Below the pieces are notes generated by a model. That model was not told the DNA's origin and did not search any database. It worked only from the letters and a program-made list of their open reading frames with translations. The translations under genes were made by a program, and so were the position numbers. A stretch of 35,220 nucleotides of DNA from a virus, in IMG/VR virus record IMGVR_UViG_3300003797_000006, positions 1-35,220 of that record. One strand, written 5' to 3'. Within the stretch, counting starts at the first letter, position 1. Each line of letters opens with the position of its first letter. Below, piece after piece: positions 1-8,112 of this stretch.

Positions 1-174
1 ATCAAAGAAAATTTCAATCCCGAAGAAGCCTATGAATTAGAGCGTAGACTTATTAATAGCATCAAAGGCGGCGATGCCAGCAAGTTTACTCGCAGTATTC
101 GTCGACTACGAGACAGTAAAGAAACCGCTCGAGGTCTTAAGATCATCGAAGGTGATCTAAAAGACGACGAATAA
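1..174 (+). CDS. C-terminal end of an unidentified phage protein (5' truncated)
   Basis: An open frame enters from the left edge and ends with TAA at 172-174. The visible 57 residues are highly charged, with many Arg, Lys, Glu and Asp, and end in an acidic tail (DLKDDE). The composition suggests an alpha-helical, possibly scaffold or assembly protein, but I do not recognise the family. It precedes a late promoter and a virion-type gene, so a morphogenesis role would fit its position. The start lies outside the window. Confidence 0.7.
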   Translation: MKENFNPEEAYELERRLINSIKGGDASKFTRSIRRLRDSKETARGLKIIEGDLKDDE

Positions 175-204
175 TACCCATTATAAGCATTTTTTTCCAA
201 AAGG

Positions 205-212
205 CATAAATA
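205..212 (+). promoter_or_regulatory. T4-type late promoter motif (CATAAATA)
   Basis: CATAAATA differs by one base from the T4 late consensus TATAAATA. It lies in the 97-base gap before the 272 gene, about 60 bases from the ATG. Phage late sigma factors recognise this -10-like box without a -35 box. Confidence 0.55.
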
Positions 213-271
213 TCTTTACATAAAAAACATTCCGGAGCGGAATGGACATAAATGATTAAAGGAGATATATT

Positions 272-712
272 ATGTCAGCAGGTATTTCAAGAGTTCACGG
301 TTATGTCGTTGCACCAAGTCAACGTCCATCAACACTAAGTTTCTTCAACCTACAAGTTAGCGGAAACTTAACAACAAGCGACGCTACAACAGCCAACGGT
401 GCGTTAGATCAAATCTTCCGTACAGCTTTGGACAGCTTTGCTACTGTTGGTTTAATCGGTACACCAACATATAACGGTACTACAGCAACCTATGTTAACT
501 TTGCCATTGAAGACACAGGCGTTCTAAGTAGCGTAGCTGGTCAAACAGCTCCAAGCGGTCTAGGCCTAGGTTCTGTTGAAGGCACTACTGCTAGTACTGT
601 AACAGCAGCTTTAACCGCTGCTGTTCAAGCACTAGGTACAGTTAACGGCTTCAACTTGTCTACAGCAACAGTATTCGCTGGTGTTGTTGCTACAACTAGC
701 CCAACACTATAA
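272..712 (+). CDS. Probable abundant virion structural protein
   Basis: This 146-residue protein is rich in Thr, Ala, Gly, Val and Ser with very few charged residues and no cysteine, which is typical of beta-rich capsid decoration or tail components. It has the strongest expression signals in the left part: a late promoter motif upstream, a full AAAGGAG ribosome-binding site at 258-264 eight bases before the ATG, and its own rho-independent terminator directly after the stop. A monocistronic, strongly expressed late unit suggests a high-copy virion protein. I do not recognise a specific family, and there is no signal peptide or membrane helix. Structural role is inferred from composition and context. 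Confidence 0.75.
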   Translation: MSAGISRVHGYVVAPSQRPSTLSFFNLQVSGNLTTSDATTANGALDQIFRTALDSFATVGLIGTPTYNGTTATYVNFAIEDTGVLSSVAGQTAPSGLGLGSVEGTTASTVTAALTAAVQALGTVNGFNLSTATVFAGVVATTSPTL

Positions 713-733
713 TCTAAACATTAGATTAAAAAT

Positions 734-760
734 AAAGGGAGTTTTTAACTCCCTTTTTTA
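734..760 (+). terminator. Rho-independent terminator
   Basis: A perfect 10-bp stem (734-743 pairs with 747-756, sequence AAAGGAGTT-like on the 5' side and AACTCCCTTT on the 3' side) with a 3-base loop is followed by more T residues. It closes the transcription unit of the 272-712 gene. Confidence 0.88.
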
Positions 761-764
761 CGAC

Positions 765-772
765 TATAAATA
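765..772 (+). promoter_or_regulatory. T4-type late promoter (TATAAATA)
   Basis: An exact match to the T4 late consensus TATAAATA lies between the terminator and the ATG at 790. Transcription would start around 779-781, leaving a leader of roughly 10 bases with a weak TAGGTAG ribosome-binding site. Confidence 0.7.
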
Positions 773-789
773 TATTATATAGGTAGTTT

Positions 790-1215
790 ATGGACAGAAT
801 AGAAATACATACATTAGTTGATATTACCAACACGCAGGTCAATCGACCTAATCAAGGAAGTCAGCTGGAGTATGACCAAAATAGAAATTTTATTACACTA
901 AGACAATGTGTGGAGTTGCGTAGTATTGTGTCCTACGATAATAAACCACAGTATGAAGAATGTGAAATAGATGGACTGGGATTTGGTAGCAGCTATAAAG
1001 GAAAACACCGTGTATGGTCTTTTGTGTTTAGTCCTGATCGTTCTTTTGTATATTTAGACAACGGTGATCCTATAGGTGGGCTAATAGAAGACATAGACGG
1101 TGTTCCGATCATTGTAAATTTAACAGAAACTATAAATATAGCGAAGGCAATTTTCGATTGTAAGAACGTTGCTACTAAAAACACAATCATCAAGGCTCAT
1201 TTAGGCACAACTTAA
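790..1215 (+). CDS. Conserved phage protein, possibly virion-associated
   Basis: The 141-residue product starts with MDRIEIHTLVDIT and continues with an N-rich, Q-rich segment (residues about 16-33). From memory it resembles a hypothetical protein often found in T4-like phages of aquatic bacteria, but I cannot name a function. It has a mixed alpha/beta composition, no signal peptide and no membrane segment. A perfect late promoter lies just upstream, so late expression is expected. The gene contains another TATAAATA at 1131-1138 that could serve the next gene. Confidence 0.75.
   Translation: MDRIEIHTLVDITNTQVNRPNQGSQLEYDQNRNFITLRQCVELRSIVSYDNKPQYEECEIDGLGFGSSYKGKHRVWSFVFSPDRSFVYLDNGDPIGGLIEDIDGVPIIVNLTETINIAKAIFDCKNVATKNTIIKAHLGTT
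1131..1138 (+). promoter_or_regulatory. Internal TATAAATA, possible late promoter for 1253
   Basis: An exact late-promoter octamer lies inside the 790-1215 coding region, 114 bases before the ATG at 1253. It encodes T-I-N-I, so it could be coincidental coding sequence. Confidence 0.35.
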
Positions 1216-1252
1216 GGCAATCCGTACTACACCAACTGAAGGAGTGAATAAA

Positions 1253-1492
1253 ATGGCCAATGGTCAAATAATTGATATAGAAAAAACAAATTTAGAAGCG
1301 CATGTAGACTTATGTGCTCAACGTTATGACAATCTTGACAAGCGATTAACTTCTATTGAAGGAAAGTTTGGCGATCTTAAAAAACTAATCGAAGACGGCC
1401 ACAACAGCATGGCCAAAGTTATCATTGGTACCGCCGGCACTATCATTACTGGTATTATCGGTGTTCTTGTCATGATATTACAAAAGCATTAA
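1253..1492 (+). CDS. Small coiled-coil protein with C-terminal membrane helix (XhlA-like architecture)
   Basis: The chosen ATG at 1253 has a GAAGGAG ribosome-binding site at 1238-1244; an in-frame GTG at 1244 overlaps that site and is unlikely. The 79-residue product has a charged helical region (about residues 8-50, with heptad-like spacing) followed by a hydrophobic segment (about residues 55-76) and a short basic end. This layout is that of XhlA/holin-associated proteins, which sit in the inner membrane and assist lysis. Similar small proteins occur in many T4-like phages. The lysis role is inferred from architecture only. Confidence 0.75.
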   Translation: MANGQIIDIEKTNLEAHVDLCAQRYDNLDKRLTSIEGKFGDLKKLIEDGHNSMAKVIIGTAGTIITGIIGVLVMILQKH

Positions 1493-1493
1493 T

Positions 1494-1937
1494 ATGAAAA
1501 TCAGAGAATTAGTTGAACAAACATTACCTCAGGCTACCAATACCACTCCTGGTAATGTTGTAGGACCTGTACCAGCCGGCGGCAAACCCAGTGGTGATAG
1601 CCCTATTCCTAATACAGAACCAAAACCCAATACTTCTAATACTCCAAAGACAACTCAACCTACTGGTTTTGCCCCAAGTACTAAAGCACCCAGTGCTCCT
1701 ACCACAGTTCCTCCACAACCTCAGCAACAAGTGGGACAGGCTACAAGTCAACCTATTCAACCACAGTCTACTCAACCAGAAGCCGAAGATGCTGAAACCC
1801 AACAACCTGGTCAACAGCCAGCAACAGTTCAAGATTTACAAACACAAATGGGTAACTTAATGGCCAAGTTACGCCAAATACAAGGCCAGGAACCTCCTCC
1901 AGAAACATTAAATCCACAACCGGGAGTATCGGGATGA
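1494..1937 (+). CDS. Low-complexity Pro/Gln/Thr-rich phage protein
   Basis: The 147-residue product begins with MKIRELVEQ, then runs through a long disordered region rich in Pro, Gln, Thr and Asn (about residues 12-110) to a short helical segment near residues 110-130 that contains a repeated Q-M-x-x-L-like pattern, and ends in Pro-rich sequence. It starts two bases after the upstream stop and its TGA overlaps the next ATG (ATGA). The N-terminal MKI-[RH]-[EQ]-L motif is shared with the 1934 protein, which may mark a common sorting or docking sequence. I do not recognise the family. Confidence 0.7.
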   Translation: MKIRELVEQTLPQATNTTPGNVVGPVPAGGKPSGDSPIPNTEPKPNTSNTPKTTQPTGFAPSTKAPSAPTTVPPQPQQQVGQATSQPIQPQSTQPEAEDAETQQPGQQPATVQDLQTQMGNLMAKLRQIQGQEPPPETLNPQPGVSG

Positions 1938-2143
1938 AAATCCATCAACTCCTATCAGGCATAAGTTTACCTGTAACCAATGAAGAACAACACTTCATTG
2001 AACATCATGACAACGGCATTAAAATCAGTAGTCTTGATGAGCACGATCACTGGCTTGCTCAAAGTCTTGTTCGTAAGGGTGTATATACTATAAGTAAAGA
2101 TAACAATACTTTAGTTAAAAACATCAATGAAAACAATACCTGA
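1934..2143 (+). CDS. Small hypothetical phage protein
   Basis: The 69-residue product begins MKIHQLLSG and is His- and acid-rich in the middle (E-H-H-D, D-E-H-D-H). It is translationally coupled to the upstream gene through an ATGA overlap and overlaps the next gene by 17 bases. No domain is recognised; the N-terminus resembles that of the upstream low-complexity protein. Confidence 0.7.
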   Translation: MKIHQLLSGISLPVTNEEQHFIEHHDNGIKISSLDEHDHWLAQSLVRKGVYTISKDNNTLVKNINENNT

Positions 2144-2582
2144 AGAACTTTACAAACGAATACAAAAAATCAGCGAAGAAGTCAAACAAGATCTTCGTCG
2201 CAAAGGTCTTGTAGTTCCTGTCAAACAGGATGACGGTTCTATAACAGTGGGAACATATACTATTGTAAAAGATCCTAATGGGTATACAATATTAGACTTC
2301 TGTGACGAAGAAGTAGTAACAGGCATTAACTTGCCACAAACTGCCATTATTGTTGCTAATAAACTAGCCCTTGGATATTACAAAGATACTAAGTTATTAG
2401 AAGAAGATAAACGTTACGGATTTGCTGAGTTTGAAGAGAAACTATACAAACGTGCCATGTTGAATAAAAGTATCGAGAAATTTGATATTTTTTTATCCAA
2501 GCACAGCATAGCACACTACAAAAAACAAGAGCATAAAAAGACCATCATTAATAGTTTCGAGAAACTTATCAAACTGGTATAA
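2127..2582 (+). CDS. Conserved phage protein of unknown function
   Basis: This 151-residue protein has a helical, charged N-terminus (MKTIPEELYKRIQ), a central beta-rich part including a G-T-Y-T-I-V-K-D-P-N-G-Y-T strand-turn-strand pattern, and a Lys-rich helical C-terminus. It overlaps the preceding gene. A late promoter octamer (2578-2585) overlaps its stop codon. It resembles small conserved proteins found near structural genes of T4-like phages, but no specific function can be assigned. Confidence 0.75.
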   Translation: MKTIPEELYKRIQKISEEVKQDLRRKGLVVPVKQDDGSITVGTYTIVKDPNGYTILDFCDEEVVTGINLPQTAIIVANKLALGYYKDTKLLEEDKRYGFAEFEEKLYKRAMLNKSIEKFDIFLSKHSIAHYKKQEHKKTIINSFEKLIKLV

Positions 2583-2585
2583 ATA
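2578..2585 (+). promoter_or_regulatory. T4-type late promoter (TATAAATA)
   Basis: An exact TATAAATA overlaps the stop codon of the upstream gene and lies 27 bases before the ATG at 2613, leaving room for a short leader. It probably drives the 2613 gene and the coupled 4121 gene. Confidence 0.7.
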
Positions 2586-2612
2586 ACATTAACCAATTTT
2601 CTGGAACTCAAT

Positions 2613-4124
2613 ATGAAAACTACCGATTTTAACAAACCTGTCACAAGCACTTTATTAGAAACTAATCTAGAAAAGCAGTTTGGTTCCAAGGTTAATTTAA
2701 ACAAGTACAATCGCGAACAGTTGGAAGACTTTCGTAATAAGTTGCGTACCCGTATTTTTCAACAAGAAGGATCAGCAAAGATCAATGATTTGTTGACCAA
2801 TGAGACTTACCAAAAAGACAAAGCAATGTTAGAATTGCTAAACACAAGGATTAAAGAAATGCTAGGCGAACAAATGAAACAACTACGCGACAAGATCGAC
2901 CAACTTAACGAAAACAAAAAAGATGTTAAGACCACAAAGAAGCCAAAGGGTGCTAAACCAGACTTCCTAGATCTAGACAAAGATGGCAACAAAACAGAGC
3001 CAATGAAAAGTGCTGCTAAGAGTGCTAAAGTAAAAGAAACTATCAAGAAAGATAAAAAAGAATTAGAAGGTAATGCCTTTGGCAAAGCAGTTCGTGATGC
3101 TAAAAAAGATGGTGTTCAACCTGGCGAAAAAATCAAAGTCGGTGGTAAAGAATATGATGTCAAAGAAAACTTTGACGGTGATCGTAATGCTGATCAAGAT
3201 ACTCCTAGCCGCTTCAACAAGAAGAAAACATCTACTGGTACAGTACACACTAAAAAGTCAAAAGAGTTTGATAAAGACTCCAGCGATAGCGGTAAAAAAG
3301 ATACTAGCCACCTACAAGGTATGTTAGGCGGTGCTCCTAAAGCTGCGGTCAAAGGCCGTGTACACAAGATGAAGGAAGGCATGAAGCATCCTAAGGACTG
3401 TGATTGCAAAGAGTGCATGGGTACATTTGAAGGTAAAGACGAAGGCAAACCAGGTAAGAACTTTGCCAAGATTGCTAAGTCAGCAGGCAAGCGTTATGGC
3501 AGCAAGGCAGCAGGTGAACGTGTAGCCGGTGCTGTTCGTGCTAAACTAGCCAAGCAAGGTAAGTTAGAAGAAAGCCAATATAAACACAATGTTCGTTTTG
3601 TAAATGAAAGTCTTGCTTTCTTGTTAATGGAAGACGAAGAAGCCAAAGCCAAGACAATCACAGCCGCTGGCGACATTGTTAACGATTATACAAGTTGGAT
3701 GCAACGTGTTGGTCAATACCAAACCAAGGCTATCATTGAACTAGCTGATAGTATTCGTGCCGACTTTGGTCAAGCAGAAGCCGAAGCATTTAAACAAACA
3801 GTTGCTCCAGCTCTAAGTGCTACACTAGAAACATTGACACAACAACGTGAAGCTATCAGCAATGCTGTTGCTGCTCTAGCTGGCGGCGCTGCTCCTGCAG
3901 AACCAATGGGTACTGATCCAATGGATACAGGAATGGAACCAGGTGTTGATATGAGCGCCCCAGATGATATGAATCCAGAACCAGCAGGTGACGAGTTTGG
4001 TGCAAGTGATGCAGCCGTTGGCGGTGATGTAACTGCCGGACGTGAAATGCGCGAAAGCCGTGAAGTTCGTCGTGCTCGAAAACTACAAGAAGCACATAGC
4101 ATTATTGCTCGACTAGCAAAATGA
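2613..4124 (+). CDS. Large charged phage protein, scaffold- or virion-associated
   Basis: The 503-residue product has an N-terminal helical region (about 1-110), a very Lys-rich disordered middle (about 110-290) and a helical C-terminal domain (about 325-425), followed by a Met/Pro/Asp-rich linker and an Arg-rich helical end. The segment near residue 118 (F-L-D-L-D-K-D-G-N-K) resembles the calcium-loop-like motif common in phage assembly proteins. A short Cys cluster (C-D-C-K-E-C, near residue 265) is the only cysteine group and could bind metal. It is under a TATAAATA late promoter and its stop overlaps the next ATG. Prohead scaffold or internal virion protein is my best guess, without a named homologue. 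Confidence 0.8.
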   Translation: MKTTDFNKPVTSTLLETNLEKQFGSKVNLNKYNREQLEDFRNKLRTRIFQQEGSAKINDLLTNETYQKDKAMLELLNTRIKEMLGEQMKQLRDKIDQLNENKKDVKTTKKPKGAKPDFLDLDKDGNKTEPMKSAAKSAKVKETIKKDKKELEGNAFGKAVRDAKKDGVQPGEKIKVGGKEYDVKENFDGDRNADQDTPSRFNKKKTSTGTVHTKKSKEFDKDSSDSGKKDTSHLQGMLGGAPKAAVKGRVHKMKEGMKHPKDCDCKECMGTFEGKDEGKPGKNFAKIAKSAGKRYGSKAAGERVAGAVRAKLAKQGKLEESQYKHNVRFVNESLAFLLMEDEEAKAKTITAAGDIVNDYTSWMQRVGQYQTKAIIELADSIRADFGQAEAEAFKQTVAPALSATLETLTQQREAISNAVAALAGGAAPAEPMGTDPMDTGMEPGVDMSAPDDMNPEPAGDEFGASDAAVGGDVTAGREMRESREVRRARKLQEAHSIIARLAK

Positions 4125-4474
4125 GATTGTTTGAAGTAGATCAAGGATCTGCTAGAGAAGTTCTAGCAGTTCTTCAAGGCCTTGCTAATATGGATGGACA
4201 AACTAGTGAAATCCCATTCAAGGCTGTTCTAAATATCATTCGTCCATTTGCTTTGGGTATTGCTACTCCCGATGGTCTAATTGCTTTAAAAAATAATATT
4301 GATCCGCAAGGTGATGTTATTCAGGATATCAAAGATGACGGTACTGTTATCTTAAAAACAACTACTCAGGATCCCAATGCTGAGCCCCAAGATACTGCTG
4401 CCCCAAAAGCAGGTAACGGTGGCCCTAGTATAGACAGTATGGCTGCTCATAACGCCAAAACGGCATTTAAATAA
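4121..4474 (+). CDS. Small conserved phage protein, partner of the 2613 gene
   Basis: The 117-residue product has an N-terminal helical and hydrophobic half (MRLFEVDQGSAREVLAVLQ onward) and a polar, probably disordered tail rich in Pro, Ala, Asp and Gly. Its ATG overlaps the upstream TGA (ATGA), so the two are translationally coupled and probably act together. No family is recognised. Confidence 0.75.
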   Translation: MRLFEVDQGSAREVLAVLQGLANMDGQTSEIPFKAVLNIIRPFALGIATPDGLIALKNNIDPQGDVIQDIKDDGTVILKTTTQDPNAEPQDTAAPKAGNGGPSIDSMAAHNAKTAFK

Positions 4475-4503
4475 TTGTATTAATAGGTCATATGTGTTAT
4501 AAT
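4475..4503 (+). promoter_or_regulatory. Sigma70-type promoter, predicted leaderless start
   Basis: TTGTAT (4475-4480), a 17-base spacer and a perfect TATAAT (4498-4503) with an extended -10 TG at 4495-4496. Only seven bases separate the -10 box from the ATG at 4511, so transcription is expected to start at or next to the start codon. No ribosome-binding site is present. Confidence 0.75.
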
Positions 4504-4510
4504 TAACAAT

Positions 4511-5239
4511 ATGACTTTAACTTTTACTCCCCCTCCATTCGTAGAACGATTCCAATATAAAAACTGTAAGCAGGTTAATGATCCTGTTACAAAAAAACGT
4601 GTCTACCAAACTCCAGACGGAGAATCTTTACCCAGTGTAACAACCATTCTTAGTGCCATGAAAGACATGACACATTTGAATGAATGGAAAAAACGGGTGG
4701 GCGAAGCCAACGCCGCACAGATTACCAAAGAAGCCAGTGGTGTTGGTACTGCTATGCATGCCAACTTGGAACGTTTTATTGTAGGTGAACAACGCCAACC
4801 CGGAAATAACCCTGTACATGTACAAGCCAATAAAATGGCTGATGTTATTATTGAAAATGGTCTAAGCAAAATGGACGAAATTTGGGCCATGGAACAAAGC
4901 CTATACTTCCCGGGACTATATAGCGGAACTACTGACCTAGTGGGCGTATATCAAGGCAAGCCCGCAGTTTGCGATTATAAACAAACCAATAAGCCTAAGA
5001 AAGAAGAATGGGTTGAAGATTATTACCTACAACTCATGGCCTATATTCTAGCACACAACGAAGTATATGGAACAGATATCCGTGAAGGACATATCTTTAT
5101 GTGCTCTAGGGATTTTCAATATCAACAGTTTACATTGAAACCTGAAGATTTTAATAAATGGCAAGATGCTTGGTTAAAGAAAGTCGAAGAGTACTACACC
5201 ATAGGTCTACAGGGCTACCGACAGTTGCTCACACAGTAA
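4511..5239 (+). CDS. PD-(D/E)XK nuclease (RecB-like exonuclease family)
   Basis: The 242-residue protein carries a nuclease core: a helical region with an early H/E-containing helix (G-T-A-M-H-A-N-L-E near residue 78), then G-T-T-D-L-V-G-V (about residue 137) providing the metal-binding Asp, and D-Y-K-Q-T-N-K (about residue 155) providing the (D/E)XK pair, followed by an E-x-x-x-x-Q-L-M-A-Y helix. This is the order seen in phage and Cas4/RecB-type exonucleases used in DNA recombination, repair or degradation. It sits alone under its own sigma70-like promoter, unlike the flanking late genes, which fits early DNA metabolism. The start is defined by the promoter position and lack of any upstream in-frame start with a Shine-Dalgarno. 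Confidence 0.85.
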   Translation: MTLTFTPPPFVERFQYKNCKQVNDPVTKKRVYQTPDGESLPSVTTILSAMKDMTHLNEWKKRVGEANAAQITKEASGVGTAMHANLERFIVGEQRQPGNNPVHVQANKMADVIIENGLSKMDEIWAMEQSLYFPGLYSGTTDLVGVYQGKPAVCDYKQTNKPKKEEWVEDYYLQLMAYILAHNEVYGTDIREGHIFMCSRDFQYQQFTLKPEDFNKWQDAWLKKVEEYYTIGLQGYRQLLTQ

Positions 5240-5240
5240 G

Positions 5241-5248
5241 CATAAATA
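5241..5248 (+). promoter_or_regulatory. T4-type late promoter motif (CATAAATA)
   Basis: CATAAATA, one base off the late consensus, sits 22 bases before the ATG of the tail fibre gene at 5271, with an AGAGGAT ribosome-binding site between them. Confidence 0.65.
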
Positions 5249-5270
5249 TCCTTATACAGAGGATATTTAG

Positions 5271-7631
5271 ATGCCGATTATTGAAATTGCCAAAATACAA
5301 GTTAGACGCGGCACCGAATTAGGTGCCAACAATGGTGTGCCGCAACTAGCACCAGGTGAGTTTGCTTGGGCTGTAGATACACAAAACTTATACATTGGTA
5401 AGAGACAATATGAAGATGGTGTCTTTACTGGGGCTAGTGATGATAGTAACACACGTATTCTGACAGAAAAGGATTTAAATTCTATTCTGACAATGGCATC
5501 TCAGAATTTAACAATCACTAATCTAAATACAAGTTCTTATAGATTTAAAGGTAATTTAGGCGCTGATAACTTAACCTACGGGATTGCGACCAATAACGGC
5601 AAGGCCCAAACACTGGCAACTACATCTAGTTATGGTGTTTATACTAAACTGGATAACTTTGTTAGTATAACAGATTTTGCTCCGGGCGGCATATGGCCTC
5701 CATTAAACAACGATATTACCATAGCACTACAAAATGCTATAGGTATAACCGGCGGTCCTTTACAAACTGGTGGTGGTGTTGTTTTTCAAACTACTGGAAC
5801 CGATGGTCCTACCGCATTGGGACCTTATAGCATTAAAATACCACCAGGTCAATGGGCATTAAGTAGCCCTGTATTTCTTCCACCGTATACATCACTAGTA
5901 GGCGAAGGTTCTGCTATGACAGTGCTGACCGCTACTAATATGATTGGTTATAATGGCGCATTGTTCCAAACAGTAGACTCCACAGGAACTACATTCAGTC
6001 AAGGTATGAATTTAAGTCCAGCATCTGTGCCTAGATCTATTAAACTAAAAGGCATGACTATTCAACCGCCTAATCAAAATCCCTATGGCGGCACATTGTT
6101 AAGTTTAGATAATGCTCAAGATGTAACCATTGACGATGTTTATTTTGGTAATCCTTTAAGTACTACTTCTACATCTAGTATTACAGCTATTCAAATACGC
6201 AGTAGCCAACCAGTTATAACAGATGTCACAATCTCTGTGCTTAAAAATATCAAGATCAATAACTGTACATTCCAAGGGTTAACAACTGGTATCATAAGTA
6301 CAGGTACCATTGATAAGTTTTCTATTACAGGAAATAAATTCAGTTGGTTGAATAACGGTGTTGTTACATCTGCACCGTCAGGCAATGCTTGGGGTATCAA
6401 CGGAAATGTAGAAAACAATATGTTTGAGTATATTAGTGCCGAGGCCATGATTATTGGTACTTCCACTAATGCTGTACAGTCTTATGTTTCTAGTGCGTTT
6501 AACTCGTTTGTTAATGTAGGTAATAACTTCCAAAGTGACACAACTCAAACTAATAATATTATCACTGTTAATGACAAAGGATTCCAGTCACATCATGATT
6601 ATTTTGATAGACTAGTTAATAGTTCGGGAATAAATCCATTGACTGCAACACCTTCTGGAAAATATCAATATCCTTTAATATCCGCTAACTCGATAATGCG
6701 TAGTGGAACTACATTTAAGAAAACGATTCCAGGAAATACTGGTATAGTCAGTGTTCTCAGAATACCAATGACTGCTAACTCACAAGTTGCAACAATGAAC
6801 TATAATGCATATAACGCCAATATGTCTAGGCAAGGACAGTTGGTTATGAGTATATCCACAGCAGGTTCTACAACAATACCTGATGGATTTGCTTCGGTAA
6901 CAGACAAATATCAGTTTGAAGAAAATACTGCTGGAACTTCTCCTTACTTAAAATTTACCACTAATCTATTCTATTCGCAACAAGGTATTATAGCTCAAGG
7001 AGGATTCTTCTATCCATGGGGAACCCTTAACTCTAGTGGATTGGTTGCCGGCAACACTTCTACCCAGTTTAATTGGCAAAATGGTACAAGTACATACATT
7101 ATTCCGGGAACTACTAAAATAACCTTTGAATCACCAACTGCACCGTTTAACGGATCTTATACAGCTACCGTTAACACATTTACTGTAACTAATGGTATTG
7201 CTACTATTCAACTTGATACAACTGCAACAACATCTGTTGGAGGATTAACCACAGTTATATTTTCAAATGGTACCGCATCGTGGTCTTCAACAACTGTTAA
7301 TTCTTATGTATTTTCTACTGCTCAAGACCCTAGTATTGAAATACTATCAACACAAACAGTTACCTATACCACATCAAGTTTGTTACAACCTTATATCTAT
7401 AAAAATGGTGATTTAACTAAGAAATATTTGGTAACAACATCGTCTTATATTTCTACATTATCTTCATATGTGTTATACTTTACTACAACTGGTACAGTTT
7501 CTTTTGATATTCAAGATATAGTAGATGTACAAATAGCTAATAGTAACTTTTCAAACTATGTTGAATTAACAGCCATAAATGTAGACACAGTTCCTACATC
7601 AGTGGAAGTAGATCTAACCTTAATGAATTAA
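5271..7631 (+). CDS. Tail fibre/spike protein with Mtd-like N-terminus and beta-helix
   Basis: The 786-residue protein opens with an Mtd_N-like segment (about residues 5-45: I-Q-V-R-R-G-T, A-P-G-E-F-A-W-A, L-Y-I-G-K), which attaches phage adhesins to the virion. It is followed from about residue 125 by the D-I-T-I-A-L-Q-N-A start of a pectate-lyase-like fold and then a long Thr/Ser/Asn/Gly-rich repeat region consistent with a parallel beta-helix. The C-terminal third (from about 480) is a separate beta-rich part. Such proteins bind or digest surface glycans and determine host range. It is transcribed from a late-type promoter and followed after three bases by a small conserved gene. Whether it is enzymatic cannot be told from the sequence. 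Confidence 0.88.
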   Translation: MPIIEIAKIQVRRGTELGANNGVPQLAPGEFAWAVDTQNLYIGKRQYEDGVFTGASDDSNTRILTEKDLNSILTMASQNLTITNLNTSSYRFKGNLGADNLTYGIATNNGKAQTLATTSSYGVYTKLDNFVSITDFAPGGIWPPLNNDITIALQNAIGITGGPLQTGGGVVFQTTGTDGPTALGPYSIKIPPGQWALSSPVFLPPYTSLVGEGSAMTVLTATNMIGYNGALFQTVDSTGTTFSQGMNLSPASVPRSIKLKGMTIQPPNQNPYGGTLLSLDNAQDVTIDDVYFGNPLSTTSTSSITAIQIRSSQPVITDVTISVLKNIKINNCTFQGLTTGIISTGTIDKFSITGNKFSWLNNGVVTSAPSGNAWGINGNVENNMFEYISAEAMIIGTSTNAVQSYVSSAFNSFVNVGNNFQSDTTQTNNIITVNDKGFQSHHDYFDRLVNSSGINPLTATPSGKYQYPLISANSIMRSGTTFKKTIPGNTGIVSVLRIPMTANSQVATMNYNAYNANMSRQGQLVMSISTAGSTTIPDGFASVTDKYQFEENTAGTSPYLKFTTNLFYSQQGIIAQGGFFYPWGTLNSSGLVAGNTSTQFNWQNGTSTYIIPGTTKITFESPTAPFNGSYTATVNTFTVTNGIATIQLDTTATTSVGGLTTVIFSNGTASWSSTTVNSYVFSTAQDPSIEILSTQTVTYTTSSLLQPYIYKNGDLTKKYLVTTSSYISTLSSYVLYFTTTGTVSFDIQDIVDVQIANSNFSNYVELTAINVDTVPTSVEVDLTLMN

Positions 7632-7634
7632 TAA

Positions 7635-8057
7635 ATGTTTAATCGGTCAACAGACGATAGAATATCGTCTTGGGCTCAGTTTCGCGCCCAGTTAGAAACT
7701 TGCGAACAACCATTACAATGTGTGATTGACTTTTGGCGTGATGCACCATACATACCATACAATCACAACATTGATCAATTCAATCGTAAATCATGGCCAA
7801 CACCGTGGGACATTATTGTGGAGAATCATTACGATGACTTCACAAAGGCCCTAATGATGGCATATTCGCTCAAATATACAGAGAAGTTTAAAAATTCTGT
7901 AATAGAACTGCGTAGTCTCGTAGACAATGCTAGAAAAACATACTATAATATAGTTTGTGTAGACGGAGAATGGGCTATAAACTACAAAGATAATGAGCCC
8001 TTTGCCCTTAAAGATATACCCGAGTCGTTTTTGGTAGAAAATATTATCGAACTTTGA
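7635..8057 (+). CDS. Conserved T4-like phage protein of unknown function
   Basis: The 140-residue protein has a conserved-looking core rich in Trp and aromatic residues (D-R-I-S-S-W-A-Q-F-R, Y-I-P-Y-N-H-N-I-D, W-P-T-P-W-D-I-I) that I recognise as recurring in aquatic T4-like phages without known function. It starts three bases after the tail fibre stop, so it is probably cotranscribed and may be a fibre assembly factor or chaperone. It has no signal peptide or membrane helix. The role is inference from position only. Confidence 0.78.
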   Translation: MFNRSTDDRISSWAQFRAQLETCEQPLQCVIDFWRDAPYIPYNHNIDQFNRKSWPTPWDIIVENHYDDFTKALMMAYSLKYTEKFKNSVIELRSLVDNARKTYYNIVCVDGEWAINYKDNEPFALKDIPESFLVENIIEL

Positions 8058-8112
8058 GTTGGTTGGTAAATATCTTCCTCGACACATTTAAGAAGGTTAG
8101 TTAAAACAATAT

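Noticed and set aside
1524-1860. Other-frame reading frames over the Pro/Gln-rich gene
   Set aside because: They are by-products of low-complexity codons, lack ribosome-binding sites and conflict with the ATGA-coupled frame.
5271-7631. Diversity-generating retroelement suggested by the Mtd-like N-terminus
   Set aside because: No reverse transcriptase and no template/variable repeat pair was seen in the window, and the Mtd N-terminal domain occurs in many ordinary fibres.
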